Assembly (NCBI GenBank): GCA_902800065.1
Contig: CADCDE010000031.1
Coordinates: 1 to 39,191, forward strand
Length of the DNA: 39,191 nucleotides
Direction of reading: 5' to 3'
Origin: an uncultured Ruminococcus sp.
Lineage (GTDB): Bacteria; Bacillota; Clostridia; Oscillospirales; Acutalibacteraceae
Part shown: in pieces, positions 1 through 7,496 of the stretch
How positions within the stretch are numbered: position 1 is the first letter of the stretch
Layout: each line of letters starts with the position of its first letter
Made by a program: the position numbers and the translations under genes
Notes under the pieces: generated by a model
The model's database searches: none
The model's input: the letters and a program-made list of their open reading frames with translations, nothing else
What the model was told of the DNA's origin: nothing

Positions 1-1707
1 TCCTGGGATAGGCGCTTCTATCCTTACACCGGTTGCAGCGAGATTCATTGCTATATCATCCGAAAGATTTGTTATCTTGCTTATTTTCACACCTGCTGCT
101 GGCTGAAGCTCATATCTCGTAACGGAAGGTCCCCTGCTTATATGAGAGATACTTGTCTGTACACCGAAGCTCTTGAGTGTTTCAACGAGCTTTTCAGCAC
201 TATGGTTAAGCTCTATCGATATATTCTCATCATTTTCTTCAGGTTGAGGATCAAGAAGTGTAAACGGAGGAAGAAGATAATTATTTTCAACAAGCCTCAT
301 TTGTTCTCCTTGTAGTTCTCTTTTTACATCCTCAAGGGATATTTTTATTTTCTTTTCAGTCGGCTTTGGATTTGTTTCTTTATTTTTGGGGATATTTTTC
401 ATCTTTTTAGGCTTCTCATAAACAGGCGAAAAATATTCTCCGTTTATATACTTATCACTTTCGGCTGTATTTTCAGTATCTCTTTTTTCTTCACTGTTTA
501 TCTTCTTATAATCCACAGTTACCTTTCCGGAAAATTCAGGTATATCTTCACCTATATGCTCCATATTTACGGTATTATCGTTTTTATCTTTTTTGATATT
601 CTCAGCAGGTTTTTCCTTTATTTTTTCAGGCTTTTGCTCGGTTTTATCTTGTTCATCTTTCTTACCTTCCTCATCTGCCTCATGTTTTGCACCGAACACC
701 GCTGTAAAATTCTTAACGATATTTTCTTTTATATTCTTCTTTTTCTTTGGAGCATCATCATTGATCTTTCCAGGACGATATATTACCTCCTTGTCAAGCC
801 GTACAAAGTTGTTATTCTGCTTCGGCTTTGCTTCTTCATCATTAGTCTCAGGGAGCTTTTTCTCTTCCTCGGCAACAACAGGCTGTTCTTCAGGTTTGGT
901 ATCCTCCTGAAGCGGAGAAACAGCCTTCTTTTCTGCATTCCTCTGCTTGAATTCTTCAAAAGCCTGCCGCTGTTCTGCTTTTATTTTTCTTTCCTCATCA
1001 CGGACAAGAGTTCTTATTTCCATTGTATCAGCAACTTTTTTTACAAGAGGCTCCTGTATCATTTTCATCATTTTTCCGAATAATACGAGCAGACATTTAT
1101 AAACCAGAACTATAAACAGCAGGAATGAGATTATACCTCCTCCTGTTGCACCGAATATTTTAGCGATTGGGATACCGAACAAGCCTCCGAGCATACCTGT
1201 TCCTATATGCTGACCGCCGTTTCGATAGCACTGTATCATTTCTGTTCCGTAATCAGATAATTCTATCCCGCTTGAGGAAAATGCAAATATTGTCGATGCA
1301 AATGCAATTATCGTACCGGAAAATAATATAAGTCTGAAAATAAGACGATAGCTTGAATTTTTTTTGAGCATATAGTTAACGGAATATATATTCAGTACAG
1401 GTATCATAAACCCCAAAAATCCGAATAATCCCCAATAATTCTCATGCAGGACAAGCCAGAATTTTTCGCCCTGTACTATATAAAATAATAAAAATATCAA
1501 TGAAAACAAGAGTAAAAATATTATCTTATTTTTCTTTTTATTTATTATGTACTTTTGTACTTCATCCTTTTTTCTGGGATCAGGCTCTTTCTTTTTCTGA
1601 ACAGGCTTTTTATTTGGAGCAGCAGTATTCGGTTTTGAATTTTTATTTGATGTATTTCCCTTTGCCTGCGGCTTGGACTTGGTTTTTGACTTTTGTTTTT
1701 CCGCCAA
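1..1707 (-). CDS. ftsK: FtsK/SpoIIIE-family DNA translocase, N-terminal part (runs off left edge)
   Basis: Membrane-anchored DNA pump that moves chromosomal DNA through the division or sporulation septum. 569 codons lie in the window. A basic, Lys-rich leader of about 50 residues is followed by about four membrane segments (roughly residues 55-190), then a long charged Lys/Glu/Pro-rich linker, and then the start of the translocase alpha/beta domain with the family-typical YELQPAAGVKISK and ATGVRIEAPIPG stretches. The Walker motifs and gamma domain would lie beyond base 1. There is no ATG near the front. The start is a TTG, at 1707 (10 nt after GGAGG at 1718-1722) or two codons upstream at 1713 (4 nt after it). 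FtsK and SpoIIIE cannot be told apart without the C-terminus. It lies downstream of uppP and tepA on the same strand. Confidence 0.93.
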   Translation of the reverse strand, partial: MAEKQKSKTKSKPQAKGNTSNKNSKPNTAAPNKKPVQKKKEPDPRKKDEVQKYIINKKKNKIIFLLLFSLIFLLFYIVQGEKFWLVLHENYWGLFGFLGFMIPVLNIYSVNYMLKKNSSYRLIFRLILFSGTIIAFASTIFAFSSSGIELSDYGTEMIQCYRNGGQHIGTGMLGGLFGIPIAKIFGATGGGIISFLLFIVLVYKCLLVLFGKMMKMIQEPLVKKVADTMEIRTLVRDEERKIKAEQRQAFEEFKQRNAEKKAVSPLQEDTKPEEQPVVAEEEKKLPETNDEEAKPKQNNNFVRLDKEVIYRPGKINDDAPKKKKNIKENIVKNFTAVFGAKHEADEEGKKDEQDKTEQKPEKIKEKPAENIKKDKNDNTVNMEHIGEDIPEFSGKVTVDYKKINSEEKRDTENTAESDKYINGEYFSPVYEKPKKMKNIPKNKETNPKPTEKKIKISLEDVKRELQGEQMRLVENNYLLPPFTLLDPQPEENDENISIELNHSAEKLVETLKSFGVQTSISHISRGPSVTRYELQPAAGVKISKITNLSDDIAMNLAATGVRIEAPIPG

Positions 1708-1742
1708 AAACAATGCACCTCCAACATCAATTTCACGAATTA

Positions 1743-1777
1743 ATCGGGCAACACTTATTATCAAAATGCTGCCCGAT
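1743..1777 (-). terminator. Hairpin between uppP and ftsK (possible terminator or attenuator)
   Basis: An 8-bp perfect inverted repeat, ATCGGGCA/TGCCCGAT, lies just after the uppP stop and before the ftsK ribosome-binding site. On the transcribed minus strand it is not followed by a U-run (the T-run is on the plus side), so strong termination is doubtful. It may be a processing or stabilising hairpin. Confidence 0.4.
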
Positions 1778-1784
1778 GTGTTTT

Positions 1785-2714
1785 TTAAAATACAAGAGCT
1801 TTTTGCGTGAATACATTCACACCGAGTGCAAGTTCAAATATACTTATCACAAGAACTATCGCACCTACTATTGCTGTATAAATTATAAATATATACATTT
1901 TATCAGTCTTGAGCAGCCACTTGAATATCTTTATTGCAAAGAATCCTACAACTCCAGCAACTGCCATTCCCACAACAATGCAGATATAATCTCCGAAGCT
2001 GAGTGTCAGACCGTTATCCGAGAACAGAGCATCCTTGCCTTCAAGAAGTGCTGCTGCAACTATTGCAGGTGTGCCGAGAAGGAATGAATAATCCAATGCT
2101 GCCTGTTTGTCCATACCACGAAGCTGACTTGCTGCAAGAGTCGAGCCTGAACGTGAAAGTCCTGGGAAAAGTGCCGCAAAACACTGTGTAAAGCCCACAG
2201 CAAGAGCATCACTGATCTTATAACGTCTTCTGGGTTTCTTTTTGCCGTCAGCATATTTTTTATTGCGTTTGTCGCCTATGTAAAGCAATGCACTTGTCGC
2301 AAGCAATGACAATCCGACTATTATGAAAAATCCGTCATTTGCGAATTTGTCAGCCAAATCCTTCAGCTTCATGCCATTGCCTATCGGCAGGAACATTACA
2401 AACAGCGGCAGCAAGCCTATTACTATCATAACCGCCATGTTTTCTTCGCCTGTAAGGTCTTTTAGTTTGAACTGCTTGAAAATAATCTTTTTGCATACGC
2501 TTCCCAATGCTTTAAAGAGCTTTATCACTGTTTTGAAATACACTGCAAGTACTGCTGCCAGTGTACCTATATGAAGCATTACAGAAAAGAACAGATTATT
2601 TTCGCTCATTCCGAATATATGCTGACATATAGTAAGGTGTCCGCTGCTCGATACAGGCAAAAACTCTGTCAAGCCCTGTATGATACCCTGAAAAATCGCT
2701 TCAAATATGTTCAT
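1785..2714 (-). CDS. uppP: Undecaprenyl-diphosphatase UppP (BacA family)
   Basis: Integral membrane phosphatase that dephosphorylates undecaprenyl pyrophosphate to recycle the lipid carrier for peptidoglycan and wall polymers; overexpression of the family gives bacitracin resistance. The protein has 309 residues, slightly longer than the usual 260-290. The diagnostic first motif QGLTEFLPVSSSGH sits at about residues 13-26, with the catalytic Glu and the SSSGH loop. The second motif FPGLSRSGST is at about 183-192. The rest is hydrophobic, with about eight membrane spans. A Lys/Arg-rich insert around residues 148-165 (GDKRNKKYADGKKKPRRR) may explain the extra length. The ATG at 2714 has only a weak Shine-Dalgarno. 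It lies between tepA and ftsK, all on the minus strand. Confidence 0.95.
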   Translation of the reverse strand: MNIFEAIFQGIIQGLTEFLPVSSSGHLTICQHIFGMSENNLFFSVMLHIGTLAAVLAVYFKTVIKLFKALGSVCKKIIFKQFKLKDLTGEENMAVMIVIGLLPLFVMFLPIGNGMKLKDLADKFANDGFFIIVGLSLLATSALLYIGDKRNKKYADGKKKPRRRYKISDALAVGFTQCFAALFPGLSRSGSTLAASQLRGMDKQAALDYSFLLGTPAIVAAALLEGKDALFSDNGLTLSFGDYICIVVGMAVAGVVGFFAIKIFKWLLKTDKMYIFIIYTAIVGAIVLVISIFELALGVNVFTQKALVF

Positions 2715-3104
2715 ATGTACCGTTACTGAAAACTTATAAAAAGTTATAAAAACAACTTTTATGTTTCATTCCTTGTTCACCGTGTCCACTTTCGATATGA
2801 TAGTCATTATCTACTAATGTTGGCATGACACTCCGAAGGCGTAAATTCCCCGCTAACGTGCGGGTACACACGATAAATACCTTTCATTGTGGCTGAATAT
2901 CGTGCCAGTAACATTTCCTTTCTTTACTGATTTGCCAAAATAAATAATTGTGCTTGGTTATCGCTTTGAATTTATTACGACGGCTTTACAAAGGATTTTA
3001 TATTTTTTTACTGTTATCACTCCCTTTAAAAATATAAACTTCAACAAGCTTTTATAAGTTTTTATAAGATTAATTTAACTGTTAAAAGCCTCCGAACTTT
3101 TTTC
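2715..3104. other. Gene-free stretch between tepA and uppP
   Basis: About 400 bases without a convincing protein gene. The middle (2807-2915) is less AT-rich and contains the nested inverted repeats listed separately. The flanks (2715-2800 and 2920-3100) are AT-rich, with short direct repeats such as TTATAAAAAGTTATAAAAA near 2735 and a related TTTTATAAGTTTTTATAAG run near 3050. No clear promoter could be assigned. Confidence 0.6.
2807..2915. ncRNA. Candidate structured RNA (strand unknown)
   Basis: Nested complementary segments can fold together. The outer stem is AATGTT (2816-2821) plus GGCA (2822-2825) pairing with TGCC (2903-2906) and AACATT (2910-2915), with a 3-nt bulge. Inside it are a hairpin CCCGC/GCGGG (2849-2853 with 2860-2864) and a second arm CACGATA/TATCGTG (2869-2875 with 2898-2904), which shares two bases with the outer stem. 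A small GATA/TATC hairpin lies just outside. The local composition differs from the AT-rich surroundings. No family is identified. A decayed OMEGA-type (IscB/TnpB-associated) RNA is one guess, as is an orphan leader. Confidence 0.35.
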
Positions 3105-3128
3105 CGACAGAAAAAAGTTTTTCTGTCG
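3105..3128 (-). terminator. Hairpin after tepA
   Basis: A perfect 11-bp inverted repeat, CGACAGAAAAA/TTTTTCTGTCG, lies 5 nt beyond the tepA stop codon. Its stem itself ends in a T-run. The sequence after the stem on the minus strand is purine-rich rather than a clean U-tract, so efficiency is uncertain. Confidence 0.5.
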
Positions 3129-3133
3129 TTTGA

Positions 3134-3886
3134 TTATTTTTGAGTCCTGTGTTTTCGGCCCTTCCTCTTGTCTATCATCTTATACAACGCACTCACAGCA
3201 TCATTCAAATTGCCTATACTGTCTATGAGTCCTTCCTCGACTGCATCCTGACCGTCAAGGATAGTACCTATATCCATCACGAGCTCATCCGTATTCATTG
3301 CAAGCTGATTGTATCTTTCTGCAGATATACTTGAATGTTCCGTCACAAAAGCCGTTATTCTCTGCTGCATACGCTGAAAATACTCAAATGCTTGCGGCAC
3401 TCCAAGCATTAAGCCGTTCATTCTGACAGGATGTATCGTCATTGTAGCTGACTTTGCTATAAAAGACTTTTTTGCCGCAACAGCTATCGGTACTCCTATC
3501 GAATGTCCTCCGCCGAGAACGAGAGATACAACAGGTTTTTTCATTCCTGCCATAAGCTCAGCTATTGCAAGACCTGCCTCAACATCTCCGCCAACAGTGT
3601 TCAGTATTATCAGAAGACCATCTATCTTATCATTCTGTTCAACGGCAACAAGCATCGGTATGATATGCTCATACTTTGTAGTCTTATTTTGAGGTGACAG
3701 GATATAATGTCCTTCTATCTGTCCGATAATAGTCATACACTGCACAACATATTCTCCGTTGTCGGATATTATCGAACCTGTTTCAAATACATTTCCTGCC
3801 TGTCTCTCACTGCACTGACAGTCTTCCGTCTCAGCGTTTTCAGGTATATCCGTGATCTCCAAAGAGGATATCTTTTTTTTGCCCAT
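3134..3886 (-). CDS. tepA: TepA-type ClpP-like serine protease
   Basis: ClpP/crotonase-fold serine peptidase of the TepA (translocation-enhancing protein) branch, soluble or membrane-associated, of unknown physiological substrate. 250 residues are read from the ATG at 3886; an upstream in-frame ATG at 3949 lacks a ribosome-binding site. After a variable acidic N-terminus, the conserved core has [18 protein letters not shown] (substrate-binding strand), the nucleophile loop GGGHSIG with the catalytic Ser, and MTIHPVR with the catalytic His. A basic tail ([11 protein letters not shown]) closes the protein. In Bacillus-type genomes tepA sits close upstream of spoIIIE. Here the same order is kept, with uppP in between, which supports the assignment. 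Confidence 0.88.
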   Translation of the reverse strand: MGKKKISSLEITDIPENAETEDCQCSERQAGNVFETGSIISDNGEYVVQCMTIIGQIEGHYILSPQNKTTKYEHIIPMLVAVEQNDKIDGLLIILNTVGGDVEAGLAIAELMAGMKKPVVSLVLGGGHSIGVPIAVAAKKSFIAKSATMTIHPVRMNGLMLGVPQAFEYFQRMQQRITAFVTEHSSISAERYNQLAMNTDELVMDIGTILDGQDAVEEGLIDSIGNLNDAVSALYKMIDKRKGRKHRTQK

Positions 3887-4002
3887 TAATTTCGCCCCCG
3901 AATTTATTATATCCATATCGGGAGAACGACATACATATAAGTATATCATTTTTTTTTTTAATCTTCAAGTATTAACAGAGATTTTTTTAATTATATATAT
4001 GT

Positions 4003-4025
4003 CTGTAATATCCGAAATATTACAG
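4003..4025 (-). terminator. Hairpin at the 3' end of the PF06541-type gene
   Basis: The inverted repeat CTGTAATAT/ATATTACAG overlaps the stop codon of the 4020-4409 gene. On the minus strand it is followed by an AT-rich stretch with a weak U-tract some 20 bases later. It is a possible weak terminator. Confidence 0.45.
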
Positions 4026-4409
4026 CTTCAGTTCACGGCTTATCAGTCCGCACAGTGCAAGTATCGGAATAGTCAGTATCCCCCACAAAAAGCTGTACAA
4101 CGGGCATATCTGTCCATGAAAATTCATCGGCTGTTTTGAATAGTCCCATACCTTCAGCTTCATCTTTATATTGAACAAATATCCCGACAAAAATTCCATC
4201 AAAGTTATAACTGCACTGCCTGTAATACATTTTATCCACAGTGAACATAACTCTATTTTTTTGAATATCCTGTATAATATTGCAAAACACGTTCCGCCTG
4301 TCAGCACCATTGACCAGTGTGTATAATTTCTCCAGAGAATCTCTATAATTCCGTACAATGCACCACCGAGAGTCATCAGAAAAATATTGCACCCAAAAAA
4401 TTTTTTCAT
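4020..4409 (-). CDS. Small membrane protein, PF06541-like (putative ABC transporter type IV)
   Basis: A 129-residue protein with about four hydrophobic segments. The C-terminal half carries the pattern VWDYSKQPMNFHGQICPLYSFLWG, which I recognise as the hallmark of the CmpB-like, putative ABC-transporter type IV family common in Clostridia (typically W-D-Y, N-G-x-I-C-x-x-Y). Its function is not established. The start is the ATG at 4409, preceded by AAGGTGG with suitable spacing; the longer frame starting at 4454 has no ribosome-binding site. It lies between sufB and tepA on the same strand. Confidence 0.7.
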   Translation of the reverse strand: MKKFFGCNIFLMTLGGALYGIIEILWRNYTHWSMVLTGGTCFAILYRIFKKIELCSLWIKCITGSAVITLMEFLSGYLFNIKMKLKVWDYSKQPMNFHGQICPLYSFLWGILTIPILALCGLISRELKL

Positions 4410-4460
4410 ACAAAACCACCTTCTTATGAAAGTAGTATTTGTATGAAAAAACAAAATTAT

Positions 4461-4543
4461 TTATTTGGATTTCTTTGATACAAAGATAAATATTACCACT
4501 GCTGGTGACAACAGACAAATATAGCTGAAACTGCTTTTTTCAT
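4461..4543 (-). pseudogene. Possible frameshifted small hydrophobic peptide gene
   Basis: Just downstream of sufB, TGAGGTGTTTTATTG precedes an ATG (4543) that opens MKKAVSAIFVC, a signal-like hydrophobic start, then stops after 16 codons. A one-base shift at about codon 10 continues as LLSPAVVIFIFVSKKSK to a stop at 4461. This would be a roughly 28-residue single-pass peptide, either broken or mis-sequenced. The evidence is only the good ribosome-binding site and the hydrophobic pattern. Confidence 0.25.
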
Positions 4544-4555
4544 CAATAAAACACC

Positions 4556-5473
4556 TCAACTCAGGAATCCGTCTATGATAGTTGCCTCTGCTTCTTCTTC
4601 GGTCATTCCCAAGGTTCTGAGTTTAAGTATCTGTTCACCTGCAATTTTTCCGATAGCCGCTTCGTGTATCAATGCCGCATCAGTGTCACGTGCATGAAGT
4701 TCGGGAGCTGCATCAACTTTTCCGTTCTCGGATATTATCGCATCACATTCGGAATGTCCCGTACATGGAGCATTTCCCACTATAACCGAATGATATCCCT
4801 GATGTGAGTTTCCTCTAGCAACTGAACGTGAAATCAAATCGACACCTGAATCCTTGCCGTTGAGTTCCACAAGAAATTCCGTTTTGGCAGTCTGTTCCTT
4901 TTCGGTAAGTATTCTTTCTCTTATAAGCAGCTTTGCTCCTACACCAAGCTTTGCGGCAGTTTTTCTTGTTGTCCTGTCAACTCCGCCAATCTGTGCAGTG
5001 TCCATTTCAAGAACAGCGTTTTCATCAAGCTCAGCCTCTGTTACAGGATCTATTGAACGCAGTCCTGTACCGTGACCTGTTCCTATATGCTTCTCAAGAT
5101 ACTTTACCTTTGAATTTTTACCGAGGATAAATCTGTGTATACCATTATGTCTTGCAGGCTCACCTGTTTCGGTGTGTATACCACAGCCTGCCACTATGAC
5201 GACATCAGCATTTTCACCTACATAGAAATCATTATACACCAAGTCATCAACATCACCGTGAGTTACACAAGCCGGTATTGATACAGTTTCGCCTTTTGTA
5301 TTAGCAGCTATGAATATTTCAAGTCCGGGCTGGTCTTTCTTGCTCTCTATCCTTATATTCTTACTCGAAACACGTCCCACACAGGCTCCGTCTTCCCTTA
5401 TATTATAAGCTCCTTTAAACTCTCCGTTCCATTCGGAAATCTCTCTCAATAAATCCTTTGTTATCTCTTTCAT
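4556..5473 (-). CDS. SufB/SufD-like Fe-S assembly protein (SMS-type SmsB)
   Basis: Scaffold subunit of a minimal SUF-like iron-sulfur cluster assembly system. At 305 residues it is much shorter than classical SufB (about 470), as expected for the SufB-like partner of two-gene SufC/SufB (SMS) systems in anaerobes. The C-terminal half has the beta-helix core with conserved GNSHQGYHSVIVGNAPCTGHSECDAII (Cys and His candidates for cluster or metal binding) and the closing HEAAIGKIAGEQILKLRTLGM, matching the SufBD C-terminal HEA...IG motif. It starts 1 nt after the sufC stop, with an AGGAGG inside the end of sufC, so the two are translationally coupled. No sufS, sufU or sufD is nearby. Confidence 0.88.
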   Translation of the reverse strand: MKEITKDLLREISEWNGEFKGAYNIREDGACVGRVSSKNIRIESKKDQPGLEIFIAANTKGETVSIPACVTHGDVDDLVYNDFYVGENADVVIVAGCGIHTETGEPARHNGIHRFILGKNSKVKYLEKHIGTGHGTGLRSIDPVTEAELDENAVLEMDTAQIGGVDRTTRKTAAKLGVGAKLLIRERILTEKEQTAKTEFLVELNGKDSGVDLISRSVARGNSHQGYHSVIVGNAPCTGHSECDAIISENGKVDAAPELHARDTDAALIHEAAIGKIAGEQILKLRTLGMTEEEAEATIIDGFLS

Positions 5474-5474
5474 A

Positions 5475-6200
5475 TCAGAACAATGCCTCCTGCTTTGAAC
5501 ATCTGCCTATTATACTTTTGTTTTCGGAAAGATTCTTCATCATTGCATCCGCCGGACCTGACATTTTTATCTTACCGTCAGCTACTATTGCTATTTCATC
5601 GGCTATTTTTAGTATTCTTTCCTGATGCGATATTATAATGATAGTTCCATCTATATTCTTACGCATCTCCTCAAACGTATGTATGAGATTCGTAAAGCTC
5701 CATAAATCAATTCCCGCCTCAGGCTCATCAAATACAGTCAGTTTCGAGTGTCTTGCAAGGACAGTTGCTATTTCTATTCTCTTTATCTCACCGCCCGAAA
5801 GAGTTGAATTTACCTCTCTGTTGACATATTCTCCTGCACACAATCCCACTTTACTCAATATATCACAAGTCACATCTCTTTCAAGTTTTTTTCCTGCCGC
5901 AAGCTCCATTAATTTCTGTACGGTTATGCCCTTGAATCTTACAGGCTGCTGAAATGCAAAGCTGATACCCATTTTTGCACGTTCAGTTATATCAACGTCA
6001 GTAATATCCCTGTCATCAAGATATATTTTTCCGCTGTCCTGTTTATAGATACCTGCTATTATCTTAGCAAGAGTAGTTTTTCCTCCGCCATTAGGTCCCG
6101 TCAGCACGACTAATTTTCCGTCAGGCACTTCAAGATTCAGGTCTTTCAGCACGGATACACCGTCAGGCGTACTCCATGAAATATTCTCCAATTTCAGCAA
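5475..6200 (-). CDS. sufC: SufC-like ABC ATPase of the Fe-S assembly complex
   Basis: Cytosolic ABC-type ATPase that drives conformational change of the SufB-like scaffold. It has 241 residues, normal for SufC. Walker A is GPNGGGKTTLAK (about residues 35-46), the Q-loop lies in SFAFQQPVRFKG, the signature is LSGGEIKRIEIA, Walker B is LTVFDEPEAGID, and the H-loop is IIISHQ. SFAFQQP and the DEPEAGID variant are typical of SufC. The start is a TTG at 6200, about 11 nt after AAGGA. It is the first gene of the sufC-sufB pair, and its upstream region contains MITE A1. Confidence 0.92.
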   Translation of the reverse strand: MLKLENISWSTPDGVSVLKDLNLEVPDGKLVVLTGPNGGGKTTLAKIIAGIYKQDSGKIYLDDRDITDVDITERAKMGISFAFQQPVRFKGITVQKLMELAAGKKLERDVTCDILSKVGLCAGEYVNREVNSTLSGGEIKRIEIATVLARHSKLTVFDEPEAGIDLWSFTNLIHTFEEMRKNIDGTIIIISHQERILKIADEIAIVADGKIKMSGPADAMMKNLSENKSIIGRCSKQEALF

Positions 6201-6298
6201 ATTATATCATTCCTTTTTTAATAAAAAATTTTCTATGTCATTATATCACAGCTGCATATATAAAAACAATATAATTTTTTATTTTTTTGTATTAATCA

Positions 6299-6437
6299 AC
6301 GTGAGTTCGATGAAAACGAAAAATTATTATACTGTCATTCTGAGGAGCGACAGCGACGAAGAATCTTTTGAAGATTCCTCACTGCGTTCGGAATTTCATC
6401 ATTGTCAGAATATTTTTCAGTTATATCGAACTCACGT
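6299..6437. mobile_element. MITE A1 (139 bp, TIR ACGTGAGTTCGAT, 6-bp target duplication)
   Basis: Terminal inverted repeats ACGTGAGTTCGAT (6299) and ATCGAACTCACGT (ending 6437) bound a 139-bp non-coding element. Direct repeats TAATCA lie at 6293-6298 and 6438-6443. The interior (about 6333-6395) contains the self-complementary GTCATTCTGAGGAGC...GAATCTTTTGAAGATTC core found elsewhere in the window. No transposase is encoded, so mobility would be in trans. It lies between sufC and the divergent RluA-family gene. Confidence 0.85.
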
Positions 6438-6457
6438 TAATCACATAAAACAATATC

Positions 6458-6485
6458 TTGCATAAACCGCATTTTATGGTATAAT
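6458..6485 (+). promoter_or_regulatory. Putative SigA promoter for the RluA-family gene
   Basis: TTGCAT (-35) and TATAAT (6480-6485) are separated by 16 bp, 20 bp downstream of MITE A1 and about 33 bp before the gene start. It matches the vegetative consensus well. Confidence 0.6.
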
Positions 6486-6518
6486 AACAATATTATAAAT
6501 GAAAAGGATTTTTTAATC

Positions 6519-7487
6519 ATGCGACAAATCGAAATAACAAAAAACGACAGCGGTCAGCGTTTGGATAAGTTCCTTACAAAAAGATTCAAAAATATGCCCC
6601 AATCCCTCATGTATAAATATATCCGCACAAAATACATAAAACTTAACGGCAAAAAATGCGAAATATCAAGCCGTCTCAATGAAGGTGATATTCTCACGCT
6701 TTATATAAAAGATGAGTTTTTCGAGGAACAGCCCGATGAATATGATTTTCTCAAAGCTCCCGTTAAACTCGACATTATCTATGAAGATGAAAATATTATC
6801 CTGCTCAACAAAAAGCCCGGATTGATAGTTCACCCCGATGAAAATTATCACTTTGACAGCCTTATCGCACGAGTACAGCATTATCTCTATGACAAAAAGG
6901 AATACAATCCCAAAAATGAAAATTCCTTTGCCCCCGCCCTCGTCAATCGTATTGACAGAAATACAGGAGGTATTGTCATTGCCGCCAAAAATGCTGAAAC
7001 TCTCCGCATTATGAATCAAAAACTCAAAGACCGCGAATTGGAGAAATTCTATCTCTGCATAGCTGTCGGAATATTCAAGCAAAAATCCGCTTTACTCACG
7101 GATTACCTTGAAAAAAATGAATCCCAGAACCGTGTTTACATCTCAAAAAAGCCCACTCCCAATTCAAAAACTATCAAAACAAAATACACTGTTCTCGCCG
7201 AAAAAAATAATTTCAGTCTTGTTGAAGTAGATTTACTGACAGGTCGCACACATCAGATAAGAGCCCATCTTGCATATATCGGACATCCTCTGTTGGGCGA
7301 CGGAAAGTATGGAAAAAATGAAATAAACAGAAAAATGGGCTATAAATGGCAGGCACTGTATTCCTACAAATTATCATTCAATTTCACAACTGACGGCGGT
7401 ATCCTCGAATATCTCAACGGTAAAACTTTCACTGCACCTGATGTATGGTTCACTGATTATTTTGAAAAAAGCGATTATCTGAAATGA
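6519..7487 (+). CDS. RluA/RluD-family 23S rRNA pseudouridine synthase
   Basis: Isomerises uridine to pseudouridine in structured RNA, probably large-subunit rRNA. It has 322 residues. The N-terminal S4 RNA-binding domain spans about residues 1-85 (QRLDKFLTKRF...YIKLNGKKCE). The catalytic domain begins with DIIYEDENIILLNKKPGLIVHP. The active-site motif HRxDRxTxG appears as VNRIDRNTGGI (about residues 142-152), with the catalytic Asp in RIDR. The conserved LLTGRTHQIRAHL is at about residue 238. The start is the ATG at 6519 after AAAGGA. It is probably co-transcribed with the next two genes. Which of RluA-D it matches cannot be decided from motifs alone. Confidence 0.92.
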   Translation: MRQIEITKNDSGQRLDKFLTKRFKNMPQSLMYKYIRTKYIKLNGKKCEISSRLNEGDILTLYIKDEFFEEQPDEYDFLKAPVKLDIIYEDENIILLNKKPGLIVHPDENYHFDSLIARVQHYLYDKKEYNPKNENSFAPALVNRIDRNTGGIVIAAKNAETLRIMNQKLKDRELEKFYLCIAVGIFKQKSALLTDYLEKNESQNRVYISKKPTPNSKTIKTKYTVLAEKNNFSLVEVDLLTGRTHQIRAHLAYIGHPLLGDGKYGKNEINRKMGYKWQALYSYKLSFNFTTDGGILEYLNGKTFTAPDVWFTDYFEKSDYLK

Positions 7488-7496
7488 GGTGATTTT

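Noticed and set aside
556..1083. Plus-strand open frame of 175 codons in the ftsK region
   Set aside because: It is the opposite strand of the ftsK linker, Phe/Leu/Ser-rich as expected from an antisense reading of Lys/Glu codons.
1500..2087. Plus-strand 195-codon frame across the ftsK-uppP junction
   Set aside because: Antisense shadow of two well-supported genes.
2807..2914. A 35-codon minus-strand frame MLLARYSATMKGIYRVYPHV... in the tepA-uppP gap
   Set aside because: Ribosome-binding site too close to the ATG and no recognisable family. The frame coincides with the inverted-repeat region, so RNA structure explains the sequence better.
4033..4518. 161-codon frame overlapping the PF06541-type gene
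   Set aside because: Alternative frame of the same strand; lacks the family motifs found in the 4020-4409 frame.
6235..6465. Plus-strand frame across MITE A1
   Set aside because: Translation of a MITE and AT-rich flanks without a ribosome-binding site.
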